A stretch of 64,000 nt of DNA from JAZSMJ01 sp045535815 (GCA_045535815.1 JAZSMJ010000068.1:1-64000); one strand, 5' to 3'. Positions 1-8,617 are shown, numbered from the stretch's first letter. Numbers and translations are program-made. The notes: generated by a model not told the origin, from the sequence alone.

Positions 1-1
1 G

Positions 2-337
2 AACAAAGCGAAAGGAGATCTTGAAAGTGCGCGAAAGGCAATCGATAATATTCCCGATATTCGTTTCTGGAATCAAAGATTGAAAGCGTCCATATTGGAA
101 GGAAAAGAGAAATGGGATGCGGCATGTCAAGAGTTTAATGAAGCTCTATATGCTTTCATGTTTATCACTTACAGGATGGCGGAATGTTGCGATGAAAGAG
201 GCGAATATAAAGAAGCATTGGAATATTATGAGAATGCTTTGCGTGTACTTGACATCTATAAAGTGAAAGAAAGCTGGTATGGTTTTCGTGAAGGGTTTAA
301 TGAAGAAATTGCAAAGATAAAAGAAAAAGCGAAATAA
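2..337 (+). CDS. C-terminal part of a TPR-like helical protein (5'-truncated)
   Basis: The reading frame is open from the window edge to TAA at 335-337, so the start lies upstream. About 111 residues are visible. They are rich in Lys, Glu and Ala, with helix-pair patterns such as CDERGEYKEALEYYENALRV that fit tetratricopeptide-type repeats. An internal TTG at 80 could be mistaken for a start but has no Shine-Dalgarno sequence and the frame continues above it. TPR tails of this kind occur in many Clostridia regulators and scaffold proteins. No specific function can be assigned from this part. Confidence 0.6.
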   Translation, partial: NKAKGDLESARKAIDNIPDIRFWNQRLKASILEGKEKWDAACQEFNEALYAFMFITYRMAECCDERGEYKEALEYYENALRVLDIYKVKESWYGFREGFNEEIAKIKEKAK

Positions 338-410
338 GATATTGCATTTGTGCCCACAAAAGCAGTGCTTGTCAGGAAAAGAAGACGGACTTTCGGGACG
401 CACAAACCAA

Positions 411-546
411 AGGCTCCCTCCGGGAGGGAGCTCCCGACGAAGTCGGGTGAGGGAGAGCGCGTTACGATAGAATTAGTACAAATTCAAAGTTGCGCGGGCT
501 CCTTCCGTCACGCTTTGCGTGCCACCTTCCTCCCGGAGGAAGGCTA
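411..546. repeat. Pair of REP-like palindromic elements in inverted orientation
   Basis: The gap 338-738 holds no convincing gene. The left unit (411-455) contains the palindrome CTCCCTCCGGGAGGGAG, then CCCGAC/GTCGGG, then GAGGGAG. The right unit (496-546), read on the other strand, has the same plan: CCTTCCTCCGGGAGGAAGG, then ACGC/GCGT, then GGAAGGAG. Two diverged units facing each other resemble a REP doublet (REPIN). The short open frame across it (350-559) is judged non-coding. Confidence 0.5.
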
Positions 547-566
547 TCTTATCGCCTGACAGTACA

Positions 567-603
567 AAAAGGAGTACGAACAAAATTGCTCGTACTCCTT
601 TTA
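567..603 (+). terminator. Intrinsic terminator-like hairpin
   Basis: AAAAGGAGTACGA (567-579) pairs perfectly with TCGTACTCCTTTT (590-602) across a 10-nt loop. The A and T ends would allow termination on either strand. It lies 230 bp after the truncated TPR gene, so it may belong to the repeat cluster instead. Confidence 0.55.
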
Positions 604-605
604 TC

Positions 606-682
606 GTAGGGCGGGGGTTCATCTCCCGCCGCTTTCTTTGCATATATCGGTTGTTTTCGGCAGCAGCAAGCCACCGCCCTAC
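606..682. repeat. Nested palindromic element
   Basis: GTAGGGCGG (606-614) and CCGCCCTAC (674-682) form the outer arms. Inside is a second hairpin with GGCGGG and CCCGCC arms (611-631). The layout is that of a small non-coding repeat. Other copies would have to be sought genome-wide. Confidence 0.4.
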
Positions 683-738
683 AAGGTTGCGGTAGGTAAA
701 ACCTGCTTTATGGAAGGCACCCCTTCGGTGGCTTTTAT

Positions 739-1878
739 TTATTTGTTTATTGACTTTATCTTGTATACTGCAAGATTGAATACCGAAAGGACTGCTATGT
801 AAATAAGCATCGGTATAAAAAACGAGGCGTCGTATACTGCGCTCAGGTAATAATACGGAGGAAGAAGATACTGCAGTATTTCAGCGCCCGATACGTTGAA
901 GAAGACGGGGCATAGTGCGACCGATATCAGCATTACGGCAGGTATGACTGCGCCGAGAATATGGACCGATACGCAAAGCTGCTTCAGTGCCATGCAAAAC
1001 AGCGCCACCGCAAGCATATACAGGAGCATCAGCAGAAGCTCTGTCACAAACGAGGTCGCTATGCCCGATATAAACAGAGCAAAAAGCACAGCTATCGATA
1101 GCAGCGATACCGCAGTTAGTTGATAGGCGATATCGTATATCGGATGCAGGCGGAGCGGAGCTGCGTCAAAAACGCCGTCAGATCTGTCCTGCATAAAGAA
1201 GATCGCTGCGGCAAAGCCACCCAGCAGTATTACCAAGGAAAACAGACCTCTCATAGGTGAGAGCAGATATCCGACGCTCTCGCCGTCGGTATAGGGCATA
1301 TCCGCATACGATATATCGAAAAGGTCGCCCCCTTCGGCGTCTATCTTATCGTAATGGCTTCTGATCTCATCCTCCGACATATCAAGCGCCGAGGGTATCT
1401 TTTTCAGCGTAAAGCTTTCATACAGCGAGTACGAGGTATACGGATAAAGCGCCGAATAAAGCTTTTCACGTGACAGCTTCAAAAGCACGTTATCCTCACG
1501 CTGTATGACCGTAACGAAAGCGTTTCTGCGGTGCATATTTTGGGTAAATTTATCTATTTTTTCTTCAAGGCCTAAGTGAAATACCCAGGCTGAATCAGCA
1601 CGGTTTTCCTCTACCGCCTCTCTTGCCTGCGCTTCACTCTCATACACGGTAAATCTTATAAGGTCACTGCTATCGAGAAGAGACGAGATAATCTCACATG
1701 CCGTCTCATCCCCTGCATCCAGGGCGGCAAGTGCAACCGTTACCGCACCGCTATCTCCCCCATCGATTGCCTTTACAGCAAGTATCATGCAGGGTATCAG
1801 AAGGAGTATCAAAGCAAAGCTTGCCTTTTTAAATAAACGCTTGTACAAAAGAAGGATAAATATTCCAAAACGTCTCAT
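739..1878 (-). CDS. ABC-2 type transporter permease
   Basis: A 379-residue membrane protein with one N-terminal hydrophobic segment (about 14-36), a large polar domain (about 40-205), and about five C-terminal membrane spans. This is the layout of ABC-2 exporter permeases of the YhgE/Pip or drug/peptide-export kind. It is the third gene of a three-gene unit: ATPase (3796-3128), permease (3126-1894), then this gene after 15 bp. The two permeases probably form a heterodimer energised by the ATPase. The substrate cannot be told from sequence. A weak hairpin follows the stop near 711-735. Confidence 0.8.
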   Translation of the reverse strand: MRRFGIFILLLYKRLFKKASFALILLLIPCMILAVKAIDGGDSGAVTVALAALDAGDETACEIISSLLDSSDLIRFTVYESEAQAREAVEENRADSAWVFHLGLEEKIDKFTQNMHRRNAFVTVIQREDNVLLKLSREKLYSALYPYTSYSLYESFTLKKIPSALDMSEDEIRSHYDKIDAEGGDLFDISYADMPYTDGESVGYLLSPMRGLFSLVILLGGFAAAIFFMQDRSDGVFDAAPLRLHPIYDIAYQLTAVSLLSIAVLFALFISGIATSFVTELLLMLLYMLAVALFCMALKQLCVSVHILGAVIPAVMLISVALCPVFFNVSGAEILQYLLPPYYYLSAVYDASFFIPMLIYIAVLSVFNLAVYKIKSINK

Positions 1879-1893
1879 CTGAATTACCCTCCT

Positions 1894-3126
1894 TTAGCTG
1901 TGCGTTATCTTTATTTTTCTGACTGTAGCAGTCAGAAAAATGAATAACGCCGTTGTCAGTAAAAGTACAGCCGTCTCGCCTATCGACTGATTCGATACGA
2001 GGCAGTGTGATATATAGCTCCTTGCCATGCCCGACGGCAGAAGCTTTGATAAGGCTTGTATAGCGCTCGGGAAAAAGCTTATCGGATAGAAGCATCCGCC
2101 TATATACGCAAGTGCGATACAGGTCAGGAATTGAAGGATAATACCCGATGCAATATTTGACGATATTTCAAACAAAAGAAACTGAAACGAGGTTATCACC
2201 AAAACGGCAGGTATAAGCGACAAAAGCAAAACAGCGCCGTCCGATACCGTCATATCTGACAGCTCGGGTACAGGCAACCTTCCTGCCATAAGGAAGAATA
2301 GCGACATCGCCGAAAAAACGCATATCAGCATAGCGGTAAGGTATGCGGCGTATTCTCCGAGTATGCAGGAGATTTCTGTGCGTGAGCGTGATTTCATAAG
2401 CTTCAGAATAGCGCTATCGCTCCTGATAAACAGACGGCTGAAGGGAAGGGCGCAGATAAGCATAAACAAAACGGTCAGAGCGGATATAATATATCCCGAA
2501 AACGAAAGCCCGTCCGATATTCCCGTTATCTCTTCCTCGTATACGAGCGATCTGTTGAGTATAAGACCGAAATAATCTATAAACAGACTGTCGGTGTTGG
2601 CTCTCCAATCGGCAAAGTCGTTTTGCTTGTACATAACGCTTTGCATTCCGTAAACGCCCTTTTGTGATTCGACCAGCATGGTTGAGATGGCGTCCAGCAT
2701 CTCGCTCTTGAATATCGAAACTATATCGGACGGATTGCCCGAGGTTACGAATTTCAGCCTAAGGACGTTACCCGAAAGAGCCTCTTTTACGAATCCGTCG
2801 GGAATGACCACGTACGCTCCGATCTCGCCCTTATCAAGTGCTTTTTCAGCCTCACCTTCGCTCATCTCTTTAAAATCGACCGTATGGCGTGATATATCCA
2901 TATTCTGAAGAAGTGAAATGCCAAAGCCGAGATATTCTGCCTTGGTATCTCCGACTATCGCAACCGATATTTTCTGATTTGTGCCGTCATTTTGCGCCTC
3001 TGAAATAAAGCCGCTGAGAATAATGCAAATAGCGGTGATAAGAGATAGCGTGATCGCAATAACGAAGGGAAGGGTGCGCACCACCCTCTTCAGCTGGAGA
3101 AGAAAATATACTGCCCATCTTTTCAT
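1894..3126 (-). CDS. ABC-2 type transporter permease
   Basis: A 410-residue permease starting at MKRWAVYFLLQLKRV. The frame is open up to 3222, but the ATG at 3126 directly follows the ATPase stop (TGA-T-ATG), which marks coupled translation. It has one N-terminal membrane segment (about residues 18-40), a periplasmic-type domain of about 190 residues, and a C-terminal block of about five spans ending in RKIKITHS. It belongs to the ABC-2 family and partners the adjacent permease. Natural substrates of such pairs include peptides, lipids and drugs. None is indicated here. Confidence 0.8.
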   Translation of the reverse strand: MKRWAVYFLLQLKRVVRTLPFVIAITLSLITAICIILSGFISEAQNDGTNQKISVAIVGDTKAEYLGFGISLLQNMDISRHTVDFKEMSEGEAEKALDKGEIGAYVVIPDGFVKEALSGNVLRLKFVTSGNPSDIVSIFKSEMLDAISTMLVESQKGVYGMQSVMYKQNDFADWRANTDSLFIDYFGLILNRSLVYEEEITGISDGLSFSGYIISALTVLFMLICALPFSRLFIRSDSAILKLMKSRSRTEISCILGEYAAYLTAMLICVFSAMSLFFLMAGRLPVPELSDMTVSDGAVLLLSLIPAVLVITSFQFLLFEISSNIASGIILQFLTCIALAYIGGCFYPISFFPSAIQALSKLLPSGMARSYISHCLVSNQSIGETAVLLLTTALFIFLTATVRKIKITHS

Positions 3127-3127
3127 A

Positions 3128-3796
3128 TCACAAAATCTCCGCAAGTCCTTGCAGGCTTCCGTCATACGTGAATGGTGTAAGACAGCCGTCACGCAGAAGG
3201 TACAAAGAGTCGCACAGAGCAAGCTCGCTCTCGTCGTGCGTTGCCATTATTATAGTGTTACCGCCTTTTTTATACTCCTCAAGATAGGAATTTATCCTTG
3301 CCTTGCAGGCTATGTCGAGCGCACTGCTCGGCTCGTCAAGTATCAGTATGGGGGGCTTTTTTACGGTGGCACAGCCTATAGACAGGCGCTTCTTCATTCC
3401 GCCCGACATTTTATATACGGGAAGCTTTAAAAATTCCCCTATTCCGAGCATTTCAAGCACTCCGCCATACAGCTCACGTCTGATCTCCTCTCTTGTATAC
3501 CACAAAAGAAGATTGTCGTATGCGCTAAGCTCGCAGATAAGCGGAGTTCCCTGGGGCACGTATCCTACGCTCCTTGATAGACTTTTTCCACCAGAAAGAA
3601 GCTCTTTTCCCTGAAAGATAAAGCTTCCGCTATCGCATCTTTGATTGCCTGCAAGAATTGACAAAAGGGTAGACTTACCGCTTCCGTTATTTCCGAGTAT
3701 ACCTATACAGCTTCCACGGCTTGCAGTGAAGGATATATCACCAAGGACTTCCTTTCTGCCGAAGCTTTTTTTGATTCCTTTAATTTCAAGATCCAT
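3128..3796 (-). CDS. ABC transporter ATP-binding protein
   Basis: A cytosolic ATPase of 222 residues that energises the two downstream ABC-2 permeases. Walker A GNNGSGKST is at residues 35-43, the signature is MSGGMKKRLSIG, Walker B is ILILDEPSSALD and the switch histidine is in MATHDES. The ATG at 3796 (MDLEIKGIKK) is preferred over an upstream in-frame ATG at 3847 because the added residues are not family-like and would run into the hairpin at 3826-3868. The protein is shorter than many exporter ATPases, having no C-terminal extension. No own promoter was found, so the unit may depend on read-through past that hairpin. Confidence 0.88.
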   Translation of the reverse strand: MDLEIKGIKKSFGRKEVLGDISFTASRGSCIGILGNNGSGKSTLLSILAGNQRCDSGSFIFQGKELLSGGKSLSRSVGYVPQGTPLICELSAYDNLLLWYTREEIRRELYGGVLEMLGIGEFLKLPVYKMSGGMKKRLSIGCATVKKPPILILDEPSSALDIACKARINSYLEEYKKGGNTIIMATHDESELALCDSLYLLRDGCLTPFTYDGSLQGLAEIL

Positions 3797-3825
3797 ATTA
3801 GTCTCCGAGCTATATAAAAGATCAA

Positions 3826-3868
3826 GGCACCGTCCAAAACGGCACATCCTGCCGTTTTGGACGGTGCC
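3826..3868 (-). terminator. Long perfect hairpin between the lipoprotein gene and the ABC operon
   Basis: Two 19-nt arms (3826-3844 and 3850-3868) pair perfectly around a 5-nt loop. On the minus strand the hairpin follows the lipoprotein stop by 37 nt and is trailed by CTTGATCTTTTATA, a weak U-tract. It may be a terminator, or a partial one that lowers ABC operon expression. Confidence 0.6.
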
Positions 3869-3905
3869 AAACGATTATCAGATATCGATATTTACAATTG
3901 AGTTA

Positions 3906-5477
3906 TCACATGCCGTAATAGAGAAGCAGGTATAAAAGGCTCATGATATCCTCAGGTACGCCTGCATTTTCAAGGCGCTCAAGAAGGGTGTTTATATCAA
4001 GGTCTGCGATCCATTCGGTGGGATCGTCGGTAACGCTTGCACTGTCGGGAAGGGTTATTTCTGTGCTTTCTATCGTTTCATAATCCATTATCATCGAAAC
4101 GAATTCGGAGTCAACGCCCATCATAGAGAAAGCAAGCGATGCCTTTTCTTTTTCGGAATCAAACTTGATTCTGAAGGTGATATTTGAGCCGAATACAGAG
4201 GTTATTTCCTCGAGCTCCTCAACATCCGCCTCAGCCATAATATCGTTTGAGAGTGAAACGTCAATCGTACCGCTTGAGATGCCCTTGTCAGCATCCTTTA
4301 CGGAAAGGTCGGTAACGTCTATGTAGAGGACTTCTTTATCGTTGGTTGTAACGGTGTAGCTGCCGTTTATAAGATCCTTTTCGGAGGTGGAGCTTCCTTC
4401 AATAATAAAGCTATCACCGTATTCTGCTTCTGCACTGAGCTCAAATCCCGTAGCTTTTCCGTCGTTAGCAGTTGTCCATGCAAGCTGAGCGGTTTCCTCG
4501 CCTTCTTCCATCAAAACTATCTTGCGACCGATGATCTCGGAGCTTGAGTTTACGTAGTCCGTAAACGTGAAAACTACCTCGTCTGTAAGGCTATCGTATT
4601 CAGCGTTGATCTCATCGATCGTATCCTGCATGGAGGCCTTTGCCTCTGCCCAGCCGTTTTTGAGCTCTTCTTCAAGCTCGGTGCCCTCGTACATGGAGAT
4701 AAAGCTGTTTACTATATTATCAAGCGCCGCATCGTCCTTAGCATAGGTGAGAATGCTGATAGCAATATCGGTAAGCTCCTTCTCTGTAAGAGATACCTCT
4801 AAAATCGTGCATTTTTCTTCAACACCGCCTGCGGTGAGAGTGCCCTCCGTCTTTGTTACCGTGTTTATGCCGTCAAAAACTATTGCGGGATAATTTGTGA
4901 TAACGGAAGTTACGTCAGCAAGTGACGGAATCTTTTCAAAGGTAGCCTTGTAATCGAAGGTGTCCTCGCGCATATCGATTCCGAGCTCTTCAAGATCTAT
5001 TGCTACAGTCTTTTCAAGAAGCTCGGGGAGAGCCATATAGAGCGCTGAGTTTTCGTTATCCATGATTATTTCAAGGGTAGCAATACTGTTTTCGCCAAGC
5101 AAAAGATCAAGTCCAAACTCTGCGAGCGGATCGCTTACGTTTTCATAGCATGAAATGCAGATATCGTTTATAAACGAAAGATCCATTCCTGCAGATGCGT
5201 TGATAAGCTCCATAGCGTCATCGCCAAAGCTTATTTTATAATCCATTTTTGCAGCCATGCTGTCTTTTTGCATGTTTTCGCCTGCCAGCGTATACCAGTT
5301 GGTAACTGCATTCACGATACCGTCCTTTATCGCCTTTTCTTCAACGTATCTGAGATATTCCTCGGGTGATGCGAAATTCTTCTTTAAAAATTCGCACGAG
5401 CAAAGCCCGAATACGAGCAGAAGCGCCATAGATGCAATAAGTATCGAGCGAATAATGCTTTTGTTCTTTCTCTTCAT
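3906..5477 (-). CDS. Lipoprotein of unknown function
   Basis: A 523-residue protein with a lipoprotein signal: basic MKRKNK, a hydrophobic core, and a lipobox LCSC with the lipidated Cys at about 28. It should therefore be anchored to the outer face of the membrane. The mature part is acidic, rich in beta-forming segments and has no motif I recognise. A repeated style of threonine- and glutamate-rich strands suggests an extracytoplasmic beta fold like those of LppX/LolA-type or DUF-type lipoproteins, but this is only an impression. It has its own promoter (5547-5575) and is followed by a long hairpin. The ABC exporter downstream may or may not be linked. Confidence 0.75.
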   Translation of the reverse strand: MKRKNKSIIRSILIASMALLLVFGLCSCEFLKKNFASPEEYLRYVEEKAIKDGIVNAVTNWYTLAGENMQKDSMAAKMDYKISFGDDAMELINASAGMDLSFINDICISCYENVSDPLAEFGLDLLLGENSIATLEIIMDNENSALYMALPELLEKTVAIDLEELGIDMREDTFDYKATFEKIPSLADVTSVITNYPAIVFDGINTVTKTEGTLTAGGVEEKCTILEVSLTEKELTDIAISILTYAKDDAALDNIVNSFISMYEGTELEEELKNGWAEAKASMQDTIDEINAEYDSLTDEVVFTFTDYVNSSSEIIGRKIVLMEEGEETAQLAWTTANDGKATGFELSAEAEYGDSFIIEGSSTSEKDLINGSYTVTTNDKEVLYIDVTDLSVKDADKGISSGTIDVSLSNDIMAEADVEELEEITSVFGSNITFRIKFDSEKEKASLAFSMMGVDSEFVSMIMDYETIESTEITLPDSASVTDDPTEWIADLDINTLLERLENAGVPEDIMSLLYLLLYYGM

Positions 5478-5546
5478 GGTAATACCTCCGTAATGGTAAA
5501 GTCTGTGATCGTAATACTTGTCGAAACAAGCAAATAGCTTATCTTT

Positions 5547-5575
5547 ATTATCTCATATATATGCCGTATTGTCAA
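5547..5575 (-). promoter_or_regulatory. Sigma-A promoter of the lipoprotein gene
   Basis: On the minus strand TTGACA (5575-5570), a 17-bp spacer and GATAAT (5552-5547). It sits about 70 bp upstream of the start at 5477. Confidence 0.75.
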
Positions 5576-5585
5576 GATTAATTAA

Positions 5586-5617
5586 GCTTTTGCAGGCTCA
5601 ACCATTGGTTGCAAAAA
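5586..5617. repeat. 32-bp dispersed repeat, copy 1
   Basis: A 32-nt sequence beginning GCTTTTGCAGG and ending ATTGGTTGCAAAAA. It recurs at 11909-11940 with one mismatch. Internally CAACC-ATT-GGTTG can form a small hairpin. Both copies lie just beyond the terminator of a minus-strand gene in the propeller region. Confidence 0.6.
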
Positions 5618-5645
5618 AAACAAGCGGTGCGGTATCGTTTTATAA

Positions 5646-5693
5646 AAGAAAAAATATTCCCTTGCGAAACACTTCAGGTATTTCGCAAGGGAA
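5646..5693 (-). terminator. Terminator of the aldolase-propeller gene
   Basis: On the minus strand TTCCCTTGCGAAA and TTTCGCAAGGGAA (5693-5681 and 5669-5657) form a 13-bp stem. It is followed by TATTTTTTCTTTT, a classic rho-independent signal, 18 nt after the stop codon. Confidence 0.85.
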
Positions 5694-5711
5694 ATCGGTA
5701 TTCAGCTTTTA

Positions 5712-7640
5712 TTAATCGCCCGAAACGAAGAAGTTATCGGAATTTTTACTGCCCTCGCCCTTTACGACAAGCTTCTTTATGAACGAATTCTTATCGGTAA
5801 TGCTTCCGTTCATCATATCTTCCTCTGTAAAGCTTGCAAGGAATATCTCTTTATCGTCAACCCTGTTGAAATCGTAGGTAACGAAAGCTCTTCCGCTTTC
5901 GTCGATATGGCCTGCCGGGTAGGAGGTCCATGCACGCTCGTCGAGAAGAAGCTTAGGCTGCCACGTGCGGCACTCGTCCGTGGATATGAACGCCGTCATA
6001 TTCGAGCGGATATTCGTGTCGTTGTTTGTGACGAGCAGATAATTTCCCGAGGGGAATCTTGCCATATAGCTTCTTGATGAGCAGTGATCCATCAGCTTCT
6101 GCGGCTTGCTCCAGTCTCGGCCGAAGTTGAACGATTCGGTGTATGCGATATAATTATCGCATCTGATTATCATATAAATGCTTCCGTCCGATCTCTGAAC
6201 GATAGCGTTTTCATCAAACGTAGATCTTTCATCGAAGGTGCCGCCAACACGGGTAAGCGGCTTATCGGGGCTCTCGGTTATATAGACGCTTGAATCGCCC
6301 CAGTTGGGATAATCGTGGATCTGTCCCTTCCATCTCTGCCAAATGCTTACCGGAAGCATTACTTTGCCGTCTGCGAGAGTTATCGGAGGGGTTGCCATAA
6401 CTCCGCTGCAAAGTCTCTTGGGAGCGCTCCATTTAATGCAGTCTCCGTCAATGTCAAGCTTAATTGCCCAAACTCCGCCTCTGCCGTCCCACCAGTTGTA
6501 GGACTGCGCCCAGAAGTGCCATACCGTACCCGCATTGTCACACCACATTATCGGCTCGTGCATTCTTACCGAATCAATATGGTCGAGAATGCATACGGTC
6601 TGCCAGCTGTTACCGTTATCACGGCTTCTCATAATTACGTTGTAATTGTTCGGAGCCTCGTCTCCGCCAAAGTTGTCTCCGGAAAAAGCACACAGAAGAC
6701 TGCCGTCAGATGCTCTGCAGGTGCTGGGAGCAGATTGCCATCTTCTGTTTTTGGTGTTGTAGCAGTCGGCTTCAGACGCTTCTGCTCCGAATATATTTGG
6801 GGGAAGCATCGAGCAGTTGACGTCAGGGGTAAGGTTTTCTTTCGTGAAGAATGTCTTATTTTTGTAAAGAGAGGATGTGTTACAAGCTCTCTCAAGCTTC
6901 CTTCTTGTGTTGAGAGCCTCTTGCTGTATATAGCCTACGTCAACACCGGCAGATATCATATCGATTCCCATATTGCTCCAATGCTCGAGCGTCGAAACTG
7001 CCGTATCTCCGATTGAAATACCGACATATTTTCCGTTTGCCTTGAGTCTGGAGACGGTATCCTCAATAAGATGAGTAGTATTTTCACCGAATATGTTACA
7101 AAGCTCGTTTATCGAGCCTGAAAGATCCATCGGACCAAAAATATATCCGTCAATATATTCATTCTTCATTATCTCGTCAAGCTCGGCGATGGCATCGGTA
7201 TGCTCTATCTGAATGAATCTTAAAAGGTTATCTTTTGTATTCCTAACGTAAAACTCAACGTCAGAGAAGCCGAAATCTATAGCGTTCATGGGACCGAAGC
7301 CTCTGTTTCCATACGGAGGATAGAGAGTAGAGGCTATTCTTTCGTTAGCCTGTTTTGCAGATCTTATCATAGGGAATATTATTCCGTCCGGCCCCATTTC
7401 AAGAACCTTTTTCGTATAGGTAAGATCGTCCTGCGGAACACGGACTATTACTGCAGTTCCGGTCGTTTTTATGGCGATGATGGCAGACATAAGGCTTTCA
7501 AGAGACAAATACGTATGCTCAAGGTCTACCCAGATATAATCGAATCCTGCAAGCCCGGATATTCTTGCAGATGCGACATCATTCATATTTAAATGCGTTC
7601 CGATGATCTTTTCACCGTTTTTTATCTTTTCTTTTAACAT
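5712..7640 (-). CDS. HpcH/HpaI-family aldolase fused to a sialidase-like beta-propeller
   Basis: A 642-residue two-domain protein. Residues 1 to about 255 match class II pyruvate aldolases of the HpcH/HpaI family: WVDLEH (His42), VRVP (Arg67), metal ligands Glu146 (QIEH) and Asp172 (GPMDLSG), and YPPYGNRG. These enzymes split 4-hydroxy-2-keto acids to pyruvate and an aldehyde. Residues about 275-642 form a BNR/sialidase-type propeller with an Asp-box SRDNGNSW (339-346) and degenerate ones later. The first-blade arginine of true sialidases (FRIP) is not seen; QSAPSTCR stands there. There is no signal peptide, so it should act in the cytosol. The start ATG at 7640 follows AAAGGAGC. It is divergent from an AraC-type regulator. 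Inference: one polypeptide releases and cleaves a 2-keto-3-deoxy sugar acid; the substrate is unknown. Confidence 0.85.
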   Translation of the reverse strand: MLKEKIKNGEKIIGTHLNMNDVASARISGLAGFDYIWVDLEHTYLSLESLMSAIIAIKTTGTAVIVRVPQDDLTYTKKVLEMGPDGIIFPMIRSAKQANERIASTLYPPYGNRGFGPMNAIDFGFSDVEFYVRNTKDNLLRFIQIEHTDAIAELDEIMKNEYIDGYIFGPMDLSGSINELCNIFGENTTHLIEDTVSRLKANGKYVGISIGDTAVSTLEHWSNMGIDMISAGVDVGYIQQEALNTRRKLERACNTSSLYKNKTFFTKENLTPDVNCSMLPPNIFGAEASEADCYNTKNRRWQSAPSTCRASDGSLLCAFSGDNFGGDEAPNNYNVIMRSRDNGNSWQTVCILDHIDSVRMHEPIMWCDNAGTVWHFWAQSYNWWDGRGGVWAIKLDIDGDCIKWSAPKRLCSGVMATPPITLADGKVMLPVSIWQRWKGQIHDYPNWGDSSVYITESPDKPLTRVGGTFDERSTFDENAIVQRSDGSIYMIIRCDNYIAYTESFNFGRDWSKPQKLMDHCSSRSYMARFPSGNYLLVTNNDTNIRSNMTAFISTDECRTWQPKLLLDERAWTSYPAGHIDESGRAFVTYDFNRVDDKEIFLASFTEEDMMNGSITDKNSFIKKLVVKGEGSKNSDNFFVSGD

Positions 7641-7722
7641 TGCATCTTTGCTCCTTTTTTGTGGATAATTCTATTTTAAAATAACAAATAACGAAAGTAA
7701 ATTGAATAATTGGCAAAAAACA

Positions 7723-7751
7723 TTGCGTTTCTTGCTGTTATCTGTTATAAT
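7723..7751 (+). promoter_or_regulatory. Sigma-A promoter of the AraC-type regulator
   Basis: TTGCGT (7723-7728), a 17-bp spacer and TATAAT (7746-7751), about 31 bp before the ATG at 7783. It lies in the 142-bp gap shared with the divergent aldolase-propeller gene, where an AraC operator would be expected. Confidence 0.75.
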
Positions 7752-7782
7752 AACTTTGCAAAAAGTAAGGGTAGAGAGATTT

Positions 7783-8586
7783 ATGGCAAGAAATGTGAAC
7801 TTTTCGTTTAACTCCTCATCGGTAGATTTCGTATATACCGTTGGCAAAAAAAACGTATATAGCGAAATGCAGCTTCATCCGTATTTTGAGCTGTACTTTT
7901 TTATCGGCGGAAGCGTAGAATACATAGACGGACATATCCAGCAAAAACTTTCTCCAAACAGCCTCGTTGTGATTCAGCCGGGAAGCTATCACCGCTTTCA
8001 CGTTCCGGGTAATATCGATATATACGAGCGCTGCGTGCTCAATATAAGGCATGACCTTTTGGAAGGAACCGACCTTGTATCTTTTCTTCGGCAAAGGAGG
8101 ATACTTGAGCTGTCGGAAAATGACAGAATAACTCAGCATTTCAAATATCTCATATCGTGCATACCGAATACCGATGTGAAGGATTTTGAGGCAATACTGA
8201 CCGCTGTAGCATCAGATATACTTTATCTGATAAAATACAGCAGGGAGGGTGAGCCTTCGGATAAGCCGTCAAGCATTTCCTCTCTTGCAGGGGATATAAT
8301 GAGCTATATCGACCGAAATTATCAAAAGCAATTAAATCTTGAAGAGCTCTCGGTGACGTTTAACTATTCGGTATCGCATATAACTCACGTTTTTAAAGAG
8401 AAATTTGGTATCAGCATAAAAAATTATATTATACAAAGGCGTCTGAGCTCAGCTCAATCGCAGATGCTTTTGGGTGTAAAGACTCAGCAGGCTGCGGCTG
8501 GTTGCGGCTTTTCCGATTACGCCTCGTTTTACAGAGCCTACAAAAAGGCATACGGGAGCTTGCCATCCGAATTGAAGAAGAAATAA
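7783..8586 (+). CDS. AraC-family transcriptional regulator
   Basis: A 267-residue regulator with an N-terminal cupin-like sensor (about 15-110, including SVEYIDGH and PGSYHRF) and a C-terminal double helix-turn-helix (about 170-265, including NLEELSVTFNYSVSHITHVF and AAAGCGFSDYASFYRAYKKA). The start is ATG 7783 (MARNVNFSF) because GTAGAGAG precedes it and the promoter at 7723-7751 would be lost with the upstream in-frame start at 7702. It is divergent from the aldolase-propeller gene and converges on the GLUG-propeller gene, both of which it may control. AraC proteins of this build usually activate sugar-use genes when the cupin domain binds the sugar. Confidence 0.85.
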   Translation: MARNVNFSFNSSSVDFVYTVGKKNVYSEMQLHPYFELYFFIGGSVEYIDGHIQQKLSPNSLVVIQPGSYHRFHVPGNIDIYERCVLNIRHDLLEGTDLVSFLRQRRILELSENDRITQHFKYLISCIPNTDVKDFEAILTAVASDILYLIKYSREGEPSDKPSSISSLAGDIMSYIDRNYQKQLNLEELSVTFNYSVSHITHVFKEKFGISIKNYIIQRRLSSAQSQMLLGVKTQQAAAGCGFSDYASFYRAYKKAYGSLPSELKKK

Positions 8587-8587
8587 G

Positions 8588-8617
8588 ATCAAGGTGAAGA
8601 TCAAGCCTTGATTTTTT
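8588..8617 (+). terminator. Terminator of the AraC-type gene
   Basis: ATCAAGG (8588-8594) pairs with CCTTGAT (8606-8612) and is followed by TTTTTTC. It overlaps the last codons of the convergent gene. Confidence 0.65.

Noticed and set aside
350..559. Open reading frame of 69 codons in the first intergenic region
   Set aside because: It runs through palindromic repeats, has an Arg/Pro-rich product without any motif, and no ribosome site.
6315..7016. 233-codon frame antisense to the aldolase-propeller gene
   Set aside because: Its product has no recognisable motif, and the minus-strand frame is a clear two-domain enzyme.
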